A DNA stretch of 5,026 bases from Bacillota bacterium (GTDB lineage Bacteria > Bacillota > Clostridia > Oscillospirales > Acutalibacteraceae): positions 1-5,026 of the forward strand of contig JAEZJA010000259.1 of the NCBI GenBank assembly GCA_023415895.1. Reading direction: 5' to 3'. Each line of letters begins with the position of its first letter. Positions within the stretch are counted from its first letter, which is position 1. Positions 1 through 4,955 of this stretch are shown in pieces. The notes beneath the pieces were generated by a model. It saw only the letters and a list, made by a program, of their open reading frames with translations. It was not told the origin of the DNA and searched no databases. A program made the position numbers and the translations under genes.

Positions 1-982
1 TATCAAGAGCCTAACGCATATAACAATATGGAAGAATTTTCGATAACTGCTGACGGCAAATACGGGTTTTTTTCTACAATATCTATGAATGCAGCATGGA
101 TGCTTGGTATTGTGTTTTCGCTATTTATTCGAATCATGATTGGCACAACCCACTTGTTTATCTGAATATTGATAAAAGAGCTATATTCTTTCGGTTTAAC
201 AAGACAACATTTGATTATGCACCATTATCTGATTGCTTTATTATGGTTCATGGTGCATATAAAAAAATGCGAAGAAGCCAACAATGCCTTATCTTTTCGT
301 TAGACCTTATGAAAAGAAATTTGCCTTCTTTCCTTGGGATTTCACTTCAATTTATTACGGCTTCAATGAGAATGAAAAAAACGTTTTAACACTATATGAA
401 AAAGCGCCCACAGAGTTGGATTACTATGTAGAAAAAGAGAAACATAAAAGAAAGACTGGGATGGAAATCCATCTTGAGCAATTAAAATGGTATGATACAA
501 AGCTGATTGATAAAGCGTACGATATTTATCATGGAGAATCGCAGAATGATTTTTATGGCAAAAATGAGGAATGCTTTCACGAAAGTTTTTTAGAGCAGTT
601 CAAGCTGCAATTGTCACCCCAGTTTAAAAAGAGATTACAGAAAGAAAAGTTCCTGGGTGGGGACTATATTGTTTATATGACTTCGAAACACAACAGTTAT
701 CACAAGCTTTCCGGCGAGCTTTACACATCATGTTCATTTATTGCGGAAATTGAAACTCTTTACGATTTGCCGTGGTATAAAAAACAATTTATGAAAATTG
801 TTAGCATAGAAGTTGAGTTCCGCGACAAAAGCTGGAAGCGCGATGAAGCTGTCTATTTACCTTATGATGCCGACAGGGATATATCGGATGGGAGCTTGAT
901 ATTTAAGGCCAAAAGGTATATCTTTCTGGCTGCTCCGTCGCACATAGCCATTGCACGGCAAAATGCCAAAAGCGAGCAATAA
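1..982 (+). pseudogene. Disrupted gene of unknown function, 5' end outside window
   Basis: Protein-like sequence runs through three frames in succession. Frame 1 is readable from the left edge (begins YQEPNAYNNMEEF), then frame 3 from about 75 (…DAWYCVFAIYSNHDW…), then frame 2 from 263 to the TAA at 980-982. Each switch falls at or near a seven-base homopolymer: T7 at 67-73 and A7 at 261-267. Adding one base back to each run gives one continuous reading of more than 320 residues, with DGKYGFFFYNIYECS across the first join and GAYKKNAKKPTMPYL across the second. The reading is rich in aromatic and charged residues, with no obvious signal peptide or membrane segment. I do not recognise the family. 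The breaks could be true decay, sequencing error in homopolymers, or slippage. That it is one gene is inference, moderately well supported by the even protein character on both sides of each join. Confidence 0.62.
284..982 (+). CDS. Longest intact frame of the disrupted gene; hypothetical protein, 232 aa
   Basis: This is the uninterrupted 3' part of the broken gene that begins at the left edge, and is what a gene caller would report. The frame is open back to the stop at 260-262. The first ATG (284) has no purine-rich ribosome-binding site before it, so an independent start here is doubtful; residues upstream of this ATG (KNAKKPT) already look like protein. The 232-residue product begins MPYLFVRPYEKKFAFFPW, has a lysine-rich stretch near residues 49-58 (VEKEKHKRKT), tryptophan/tyrosine-rich segments and a hydrophilic C-terminus (IARQNAKSEQ). 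It has no clear transmembrane helix or known catalytic motif. No function is assigned. The base composition is AT-rich, unlike thrS further right. About 70 bases separate its stop from the next small gene on the same strand. Confidence 0.5.
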   Translation: MPYLFVRPYEKKFAFFPWDFTSIYYGFNENEKNVLTLYEKAPTELDYYVEKEKHKRKTGMEIHLEQLKWYDTKLIDKAYDIYHGESQNDFYGKNEECFHESFLEQFKLQLSPQFKKRLQKEKFLGGDYIVYMTSKHNSYHKLSGELYTSCSFIAEIETLYDLPWYKKQFMKIVSIEVEFRDKSWKRDEAVYLPYDADRDISDGSLIFKAKRYIFLAAPSHIAIARQNAKSEQ

Positions 983-1039
983 GATTTTGAAGTTACGCTT
1001 AATATATTAGGTTTTAGGCAGAATCAACCCAATAATCAA

Positions 1040-1047
1040 AGAGGAGG
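1040..1047 (+). promoter_or_regulatory. Strong ribosome-binding site for the small gene at 1052
   Basis: AGAGGAGG lies four bases before ATG 1052. Its quality marks 1052 as the original start, although the reading frame from this ATG now stops after ten codons (MQTQIHTKTH). This site is the main evidence that the downstream open frame was once translated from here. Confidence 0.7.
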
Positions 1048-1051
1048 ATTT

Positions 1052-1341
1052 ATGCAAACCCAAATCCATACAAAAACGCATTGATTGTTTATGAGGAAGT
1101 ATCTTAAATCCCAAATGAGTACGCATATGCACCGCAGCCAGTCGCTGTAAATGTTCCTGCCCCAGTTCCGAGCTATTCATTTAGTTTTACCAGTGTTTAC
1201 AATGCGTCTACTGATTTTTGGGGCAATATTGTTATCGAAGGACTTAGAATTGATCCTCAAACTGGAGAAGTTTTAGTCACCATTTTTGTGTATGGTACAC
1301 TTGCTATTATGGCATTGGGAATGGTTGCGGCAATAGCCTAA
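1052..1341 (+). pseudogene. Broken small gene: proline-rich protein with C-terminal membrane segment
   Basis: From ATG 1052 the frame ends at TGA 1082-1084. In the next frame a convincing protein continues: NPNPYKNALIVYEEVS, then TAA at 1108-1110, then IPNEYAYAPQPVAVNVPAPV and on to TAA at 1339-1341. Adding one C to the CCC at 1058-1060 would join the ATG to this frame (MQTPNPYKNALIVYEEVS). The TAA would be a single-base change from CAA. The repaired protein would be about 96 residues: a tyrosine/proline-rich N-terminal half, a Ser/Thr/Asn-rich middle (SYSFSFTSVYNAS), and a hydrophobic C-terminal helix of about 23 residues (VLVTIFVYGTLAIMALGMVA…) that would suit a membrane anchor. I do not recognise the family. 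Two independent lesions make loss of function likely. Re-initiation after the TAA is possible but no RBS or ATG supports it. Confidence 0.65.
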
Positions 1342-1349
1342 ACAATTTG

Positions 1350-1387
1350 GTTTCCTCCCAAGATGCCTTGTTTTCTTGGGAGGAAAC
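1350..1387 (+). other. Perfect 14-bp inverted repeat between two small genes
   Basis: GTTTCCTCCCAAGA (1350-1363) and TCTTGGGAGGAAAC (1374-1387) are exact reverse complements around a 10-base loop. A G-T pair can extend the stem by one. A T6 run sits at 1400-1405, some 12 bases beyond the stem, too far for a standard intrinsic terminator, so terminator function is only weakly supported. The left arm contains TTTCCTCC, which can also pair with GGAGGAAA at 1411-1418, the RBS region of the next ORF. A role in RNA stability or translational control is therefore possible. Confidence 0.75.
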
Positions 1388-1422
1388 TCTGTATTCGTAT
1401 TTTTTCACGAGGAGGAAAGTTT

Positions 1423-1638
1423 ATGCAAAATCCGTTGTCGGGTGATCTTTTTTTGGATGTGAGTCCAAAATGGGACGAAAATTTTCTAAAATTTAAAAAT
1501 TTTATCAATCTTTCCAGAGCACCGCGTCCATTCCGAAAAACATATATCCCGTTTTACAGAGAACTATCAACTCAAATCACAAAATCAATCAATGTAGTAA
1601 CAGTCAAAAAAATATTTTATTTATGTCCATCTATATAA
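1423..1638 (+). CDS. Small hypothetical protein, 71 aa
   Basis: The start at ATG 1423 is chosen because GGAGGA (1411-1416) lies seven bases before it, the best RBS context in this part of the window. The same frame is open back to an ATG at 1363, but that codon lies inside the inverted repeat and has no RBS. The product begins MQNPLSGDLFLDVSPKWDEN, is basic in the middle (RAPRPFRKTY) and ends …VKKIFYLCPSI. It has no signal peptide, membrane helix or recognised domain. An A7 run at 1606-1612 lies near the end, and all three frames are open for some 80 bases after it, so the true C-terminus is uncertain; one extra A would extend the protein to a TAA at 1713-1715 (…KVKKMNFDDV). The RBS and first codons (MQN) resemble those of the broken small gene just upstream (MQT). 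Function unknown; translation likely but not certain. Confidence 0.5.
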   Translation: MQNPLSGDLFLDVSPKWDENFLKFKNFINLSRAPRPFRKTYIPFYRELSTQITKSINVVTVKKIFYLCPSI

Positions 1639-1821
1639 ATTGTTGGACACGTTATGGCCTTTCAAGAATATCACTTTTCACCAAAGTTAAAAAAATGAAT
1701 TTTGATGACGTTTAAGTACAGCATTGAATTGCAAAAAACGTGTTGATATCTTGCAAAATTTATATATCTCCAGATTATTAATACATATGCTTGCATTTTG
1801 CAAATGATTGTGATAGAGTTT

Positions 1822-2037
1822 ATGTCAAACAATTCCATGCATGGGCAAAAATAAAAAGCCCCTGCGGCCACTGACTGGTTTGCCGACCAATCAGGGCACC
1901 CACCCGATGTAACGGACATCAAGGTGAGCTTTCACAGAGACTTCTCTTTGTTTAACTTGAAGGATAAGAATTTCTTGTCTTCCAAGTATAACAACCAGAA
2001 ACCAGTTCGTCAATTTGAAGAACTGAATCTTTGGTGA
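1822..2037 (+). pseudogene. Remnant of a small gene with in-frame stop, ending at a terminator
   Basis: From ATG 1822 the frame reads MSNNSMHGQK, meets TAA at 1852-1854, and then stays open for 60 codons to TGA 2035-2037. The open part looks clearly protein-like: ATDWFADQSGHPPDVTDIKV, then SFHRDFSLFNLKDKNF and a hydrophilic C-terminus ending QFEELNLW. An intrinsic terminator starts three bases after the TGA, which supports this as a genuine gene end on this strand. No good RBS precedes ATG 1822, so this may be only the 3' end of a longer, decayed gene. The ORF at 1423 is in the same frame, but three further stops lie between, about what AT-rich non-coding DNA would give. I do not recognise the sequence. 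Confidence 0.5.
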
Positions 2038-2040
2038 TTC

Positions 2041-2080
2041 AAGCCATCCATTCGATGTTACATCGGGGATGGCTTTTGTT
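2041..2080 (+). terminator. Intrinsic terminator closing the plus-strand block
   Basis: AAGCCATCC (2041-2049) pairs exactly with GGATGGCTT (2067-2075). Inside it CGATG (2053-2057) pairs with CATCG (2061-2065) around a TTA loop. TTTTGTT follows directly at 2074-2080. The position, right after the stop at 2037, fits termination of rightward transcription from the AT-rich genes. Confidence 0.85.
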
Positions 2081-2304
2081 ATTCCTCCGGATCAACGATC
2101 CGATTGAATAAACCACCAACAGAATGAGGCACCCGTAAAACCTACCGGCTAACAGTTACGCCACGACCCCGCAAGTACGAATTGCGGACGAGCGAGCCAA
2201 CAGCTAACGCTGTTGCTACCTGCCAACGCGCCGGGAATGGTATAGACCATGTAGACGCAGGAACCTATGCGGAACGAAAATGCACAAAAGCAAAAAGACT
2301 ATAC
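2081..2304. other. Non-coding stretch with several short perfect hairpins
   Basis: No convincing gene is seen here on either strand. Three short perfect inverted repeats follow one another: CGGATC/GATCCG at 2088-2102 (3-base loop), CCGCAA/TTGCGG at 2169-2187 (7-base loop), and CAACAGC/GCTGTTG at 2198-2215 (4-base loop). The composition is more GC-rich than the genes to the left. Open frames across it have no RBS, and those that run on through tRNA-Gly are artefacts. It may be a structured RNA, an eroded mobile-element end or a decayed coding segment; the sequence does not decide. Confidence 0.5.
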
Positions 2305-2344
2305 ATCTGCCCGTTTGCTCTCTCAAAAGGAAAAACGGGCAGAT
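2305..2344. repeat. 12-bp perfect inverted repeat overlapping the post-tRNA hairpin
   Basis: ATCTGCCCGTTT (2305-2316) and AAACGGGCAGAT (2333-2344) are exact reverse complements with a 16-base loop. On the minus strand a T5 run follows eight bases after the stem, so it could be a weak second terminator behind tRNA-Gly. Its inner arm shares AGAT (2341-2344) with the larger hairpin at 2341-2383, so the two stems cannot both form completely. Confidence 0.7.
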
Positions 2345-2383
2345 TTCCAAAGGGCAAGAGCGTATCTTGCCTTTTGGAAATCT
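2341..2383 (-). terminator. Terminator-like 19-bp hairpin directly behind tRNA-Gly
   Basis: The arms 2341-2359 and 2365-2383 are complementary over 19 positions, with one G-U-type position, around a 5-base loop (GCGTA). The hairpin starts two bases after the encoded CCA of tRNA-Gly. In the direction of tRNA transcription it is followed by GCCCG and then TTTTTCCTTTT. The T-rich run is displaced five bases from the stem, so this is a probable rather than textbook terminator. It could also mark the 3' end for tRNA processing. Confidence 0.6.
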
Positions 2384-2385
2384 TC

Positions 2386-2460
<75 letters not shown>

Positions 2461-2465
2461 ATATC

Positions 2466-2496
2466 GGTGCTGCAAAGATGTTTTCTTTGCAGCACC
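2466..2496 (-). other. Perfect 12-bp hairpin in the tRNA-Gly 5' leader
   Basis: GGTGCTGCAAAG (2466-2477) and CTTTGCAGCACC (2485-2496) are exact reverse complements around a 7-base loop. It lies between the candidate -10 box (2500-2505) and the mature 5' end of tRNA-Gly (2460), so the primary transcript would begin at or near its first base. No T-run follows on the minus strand, so it is not an intrinsic terminator for thrS. A role in pre-tRNA protection or processing is inference. Confidence 0.8.
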
Positions 2497-2499
2497 AAA

Positions 2500-2528
2500 A
2501 TAGTACCACAGGTCAGGGGAAAAATCAA
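2500..2528 (-). promoter_or_regulatory. Candidate sigma-A promoter for tRNA-Gly
   Basis: On the minus strand TTGATT (2528-2523) is separated by 17 bases from TACTAT (2505-2500), which is preceded by TGG, an extended -10 element. Each hexamer matches four of six consensus positions. Initiation would fall near 2493-2496, the start of the 12-bp leader hairpin. It would let tRNA-Gly be made independently of the T-box-controlled thrS transcript. Confidence 0.6.
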
Positions 2529-2573
2529 GACTTGTTTATAGAAAACACGTCAAATTGCCGTTCCCACTGCAAA

Positions 2574-4475
2574 TCAGTTGGCCTTGTCGGCAACTTCCTT
2601 GAGAGCGGCGGCGATGAAGGCGTCCACGGATTGGGTACCCAGATCGCCCTGCTTGCGCGAACGAACGGATACGGTATCCTCTTCGCTCTCGCGGTCACCC
2701 ACGACCAGCATATACGGAATCTTCTGCATCTGGGCTTCACGGATCTTGTAGCCCGTCTTTTCATTGCGCAGGTCGGTTTCCACACGCAGCCCAGCGGCCT
2801 GCAGACGCTCGGCAACCTTTTTGGCATACTCGTGATGGCGGTCGGTGATGGGCAGGATCACCGCCTGAACAGGCGACAGCCACAGCGGGAAGGCTCCGGC
2901 GTAATGCTCGGTCAGGATGGCGATAAAGCGTTCGATGCTGCCGAAGACCACGCGGTGAATCATGACCGGACGGTGCTTTTCGCCGTCGGCACCCGTATAC
3001 TCGAGATCAAAGCGCTCGGGCATCTGGAAGTCGAGCTGGATGGTGCCGCACTGCCAGGTACGGCCGATGCAGTCACGCAGATGGAAGTCGATCTTGGGGC
3101 CGTAGAAAGCGCCGTCGCCCTCATTAATGGAATAGGCAATGCCCTTGTCCTCCAGCGCCTTGCGCAGGGCGTTGGTCGCCGCCTCCCACTGCTCATCCGA
3201 GCCCATGGAATCCTCGGGACGGGTGCTCAGTTCCACGGCATACTCAAAGCCGAAGACTTTATAGAAGCTGTCGATCAGGTCGATAACGCCCATAATTTCG
3301 GGTTCGATCTGTTCGGGGGTCATGAAGATATGCGCATCGTCCTGCGTGAAGCAGCGCACACGCATCAGGCCATGCAGCGCACCCGACAGCTCATGACGGT
3401 GCACCAGACCCAGCTCGGCCATACGCTGCGGCAGGTCGCGGTAGGAATGCATCTTTCGCTTGTACACCAGCATGCCGCCCGGGCAGTTCATAGGCTTGAG
3501 GGCGTAATCGTCGTCGTCGATCTTGGTGAAATACATGTTATCCTTGTAATGATCCCAGTGGCCCGACGTGTGCCACAGCTGCTCGTTCAGGATAATCGGG
3601 GTGCGGATCTCCTGATACCCCGCCTTGGCATGCTCCTCATGCCAGAAGTTTTCCAGAAGGTTGCGCAGCATCATGCCCTTGGGCATAAAGAAGGGAAAGC
3701 CGGGACCCTCGTCGTAAATATCGAACAGGTCGAGCTCACGGCCGATCTTGCGATGGTCACGCTTTTTGGCTTCCTCCATCATGGTCAGGTAGGCATCCAG
3801 ATCGGAAGCCTTGGGGAAGGTGATCGCGTAAATGCGCTGCAGCATCTTTTTGCTGGAGTCGCCGCGCCAGTACGCGCCGGTGACGTTCAGCAGCTTGATT
3901 GCCTTGATGCGGCCGGTATCGGGCAGGTGGGGGCCGGCGCAAAGGTCGATAAAGTCGCCCTGCTTATAGAAGGACAGCTCGGCATCTTCGGGAAGATCGT
4001 TGATCAGCTCGACCTTGTAGGGCTCGTCCTTCATCAGCTCCAGCGCCTCGCTACGGGGCAGTGTAAACCGCTCGAGCGGCAGCGCCTGCTTGGTGATCTT
4101 TTTCATTTCTTCTTCGATGGCGGCAAAATCCTCTGTCGAGAAGGTCTCCGCGGCATCAAAATCGTAATAGAAGCCGTTGTCAATGGACGGGCCGATGGAG
4201 AGCTTGACATCGGGGTAAAGACGCTTAACCGCCTGCGCCATGACGTGCGAAGACGTGTGCCAATAGGCTTTTTTGCCTTCCTCGCTGTCAAAGGTCAGAA
4301 ATTCGACCGCACAGTCCTTGGTCAGAGGCATGCGCAGATCGGTCACCTTGCCGTCAACCTTGGCCACGCAGACAACCCGGTAGAGCCCCATCGAAATGTC
4401 ACGGCACAGCGCGTCGAGTGTCGTATTTTCCGCCACTTCGCGCACATCGCCGCCCTTGAGTGTAATATTCAGCAT
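2574..4475 (-). CDS. thrS: Threonyl-tRNA synthetase (ThrRS), complete, 633 aa
   Basis: This cytoplasmic class II enzyme joins threonine to tRNA-Thr using ATP and removes mischarged serine. ATG 4475 is chosen because AGGAGG lies eight bases upstream and the protein then begins directly with the N-terminal TGS domain (MLNITLKGGD, residues 1-60). The editing domain shows HTSSH (H73, H77) and CAGPH (C179, H183), the expected proofreading site. The catalytic core follows: MNCPGG with C331, motif 2 region HRHELSGALHGL (R360, E362), QDDAHIF with H382, IHRVVFGSIERF with H507 and motif 3 R515. C331, H382 and H507 are the expected zinc ligands that recognise threonine. The C-terminal anticodon-binding domain starts near residue 535. 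Length and all key residues are normal. GC-rich codon use contrasts with the plus-strand genes. A threonine T-box upstream controls it; tRNA-Gly follows on the same strand. Confidence 0.99.
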   Translation of the reverse strand: MLNITLKGGDVREVAENTTLDALCRDISMGLYRVVCVAKVDGKVTDLRMPLTKDCAVEFLTFDSEEGKKAYWHTSSHVMAQAVKRLYPDVKLSIGPSIDNGFYYDFDAAETFSTEDFAAIEEEMKKITKQALPLERFTLPRSEALELMKDEPYKVELINDLPEDAELSFYKQGDFIDLCAGPHLPDTGRIKAIKLLNVTGAYWRGDSSKKMLQRIYAITFPKASDLDAYLTMMEEAKKRDHRKIGRELDLFDIYDEGPGFPFFMPKGMMLRNLLENFWHEEHAKAGYQEIRTPIILNEQLWHTSGHWDHYKDNMYFTKIDDDDYALKPMNCPGGMLVYKRKMHSYRDLPQRMAELGLVHRHELSGALHGLMRVRCFTQDDAHIFMTPEQIEPEIMGVIDLIDSFYKVFGFEYAVELSTRPEDSMGSDEQWEAATNALRKALEDKGIAYSINEGDGAFYGPKIDFHLRDCIGRTWQCGTIQLDFQMPERFDLEYTGADGEKHRPVMIHRVVFGSIERFIAILTEHYAGAFPLWLSPVQAVILPITDRHHEYAKKVAERLQAAGLRVETDLRNEKTGYKIREAQMQKIPYMLVVGDRESEEDTVSVRSRKQGDLGTQSVDAFIAAALKEVADKAN

Positions 4476-4483
4476 ACCTTCAT

Positions 4484-4489
4484 CCTCCT
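4484..4489 (-). promoter_or_regulatory. thrS ribosome-binding site
   Basis: AGGAGG on the minus strand, eight bases before ATG 4475. It settles the thrS start against the longer in-frame extension that stays open back through the T-box terminator to 4652 and has no RBS at its upstream ATGs (4595, 4652). Confidence 0.95.
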
Positions 4490-4510
4490 GATTTAACAAA
4501 AAATGATTCC

Positions 4511-4595
4511 ATGGCAATATCGCACAATTCTGAGCGCCGGATAGCAAGCCAAACAGTGCTTCCTGCGTTCGCTGGGAAATGCGCGATGTTGCCAT
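4511..4595 (-). other. Long imperfect stem between T-box terminator and thrS RBS
   Basis: In the thrS transcript ATGGCAACATCGCGC (4595-4581) can pair with GTGCGATATTGCCAT (4525-4511): 13 Watson-Crick pairs, one G-U and one C-A mismatch over 15 positions. The stem encloses about 55 bases. It begins right after the terminator U-tract region and ends about 21 bases before the AGGAGG. It is not part of the standard T-box architecture, and its role is unknown. Confidence 0.6.
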
Positions 4596-4599
4596 AAAC

Positions 4600-4631
4600 A
4601 AAAAAGCCCCGTCCCAACAAAGGGACGGGGC
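4600..4631 (-). terminator. T-box intrinsic terminator
   Basis: GCCCCGTCCC (4631-4622) and GGGACGGGGC (4615-4606) form a perfect 10-bp stem with a 6-base loop, followed at once by TTTTTT (4605-4600). The upstream arm contains CGTCCC, which the antiterminator also needs, so the two structures exclude each other. Confidence 0.97.
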
Positions 4632-4879
4632 ATAATTGCCTCGTGGTTCCACCCTGATTCATGAAAGCCTCGGTTCAAAGCCACAGCCTTCATCTTTGTC
4701 GGCCGATAACGGTGCCAGCCGGTATGCCTTGCAGCCGCGAACGCAGCGTTTTCGGCACACGCTCCGGGGCGGTAGCCTTCTTCATCCCAACCCTGCGTCG
4801 CTTTCAGCCACTGCAAATTCAGCGGCGGCGCTCTCTGGAAGGGCGGCAATGAGGAGCCTTCCCCATCAACGCTTTCTGT
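4600..4879 (-). promoter_or_regulatory. Threonine T-box riboswitch leader of thrS
   Basis: The conserved T-box core AGGGTGGAACCACG lies at 4655-4642. AGGG and ACG in it pair with CGTCCCT (4627-4621) to make the antiterminator, leaving TGGAACC as the bulge that binds the tRNA acceptor end. Upstream, Stem I landmarks appear in order: AGAGAG (4836-4831), a short hairpin GCCGCTG/CAGTGGC, TGAAAG (4806-4801), then ACC (4773-4771) followed by G and CCCCGGAGC (4769-4761). This is the usual specifier-loop context, and ACC is a threonine codon, which matches the downstream gene. Uncharged tRNA-Thr should stabilise the antiterminator and allow thrS transcription. TGGA would match a tRNA ending TCCA. The 5' boundary is set from the promoter and is approximate. 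Confidence 0.96.
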
Positions 4880-4885
4880 AAAGAT

Positions 4886-4914
4886 ATGCTACCACCGAAG
4901 CGCCGAAAAGTCAA
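4886..4914 (-). promoter_or_regulatory. thrS promoter
   Basis: On the minus strand TTGACT (4914-4909) is 17 bases from TAGCAT (4891-4886). The -35 matches five of six consensus positions and the -10 four of six. Initiation near 4879 places the start just ahead of T-box Stem I. Confidence 0.78.
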
Positions 4915-4955
4915 GCAATAGTTGTGGGAGGGCGAAGAGCGCGGGGAATTTTCCG

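Noticed and set aside
255..270. Programmed -1 ribosomal frameshift at the A7 run
   Set aside because: A7 is in the wrong register for a classic X-XXY-YYZ heptamer: the zero-frame codons are AAA AAA after TAT, so P-site re-pairing would fall on TAA. Transcriptional slippage is not excluded and is noted in the findings.
1363..1422. Longer start for the small ORF at ATG 1363
   Set aside because: The added 20 codons lie in the inverted repeat and RBS, and no ribosome-binding site precedes 1363.
1487..1504. AT-rich near-palindrome TAAAATTT-AA-AAATTTTA
   Set aside because: It lies inside the small ORF, and such palindromes are common by chance in AT-rich DNA.
1671..1922. 83-codon minus-strand frame in the AT-rich stretch
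   Set aside because: No RBS, odd composition, and it lies opposite the more convincing plus-strand reading frame that ends at a terminator.
2100..2260. Possible diversity-generating retroelement variable repeat
   Set aside because: Some frames faintly resemble such C-terminal repeats after imagined indels, but no reverse transcriptase, template repeat or second copy is present.
2478..4496. A 672-codon open frame on the plus strand opposite thrS
   Set aside because: It is antisense to an undoubted ThrRS. It arises because the GC-rich thrS codons rarely give stops on the other strand, and it has no RBS or recognisable domain.
4476..4652. N-terminal extension of thrS by 40 or 59 codons
   Set aside because: The extra codons lie in the T-box terminator and leader, have no RBS, and precede a normal TGS-domain start with AGGAGG at the correct distance.
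4493..4881. Several open frames across the thrS leader
   Set aside because: The region is accounted for by the T-box RNA; these frames lack ribosome-binding sites and protein-like character.
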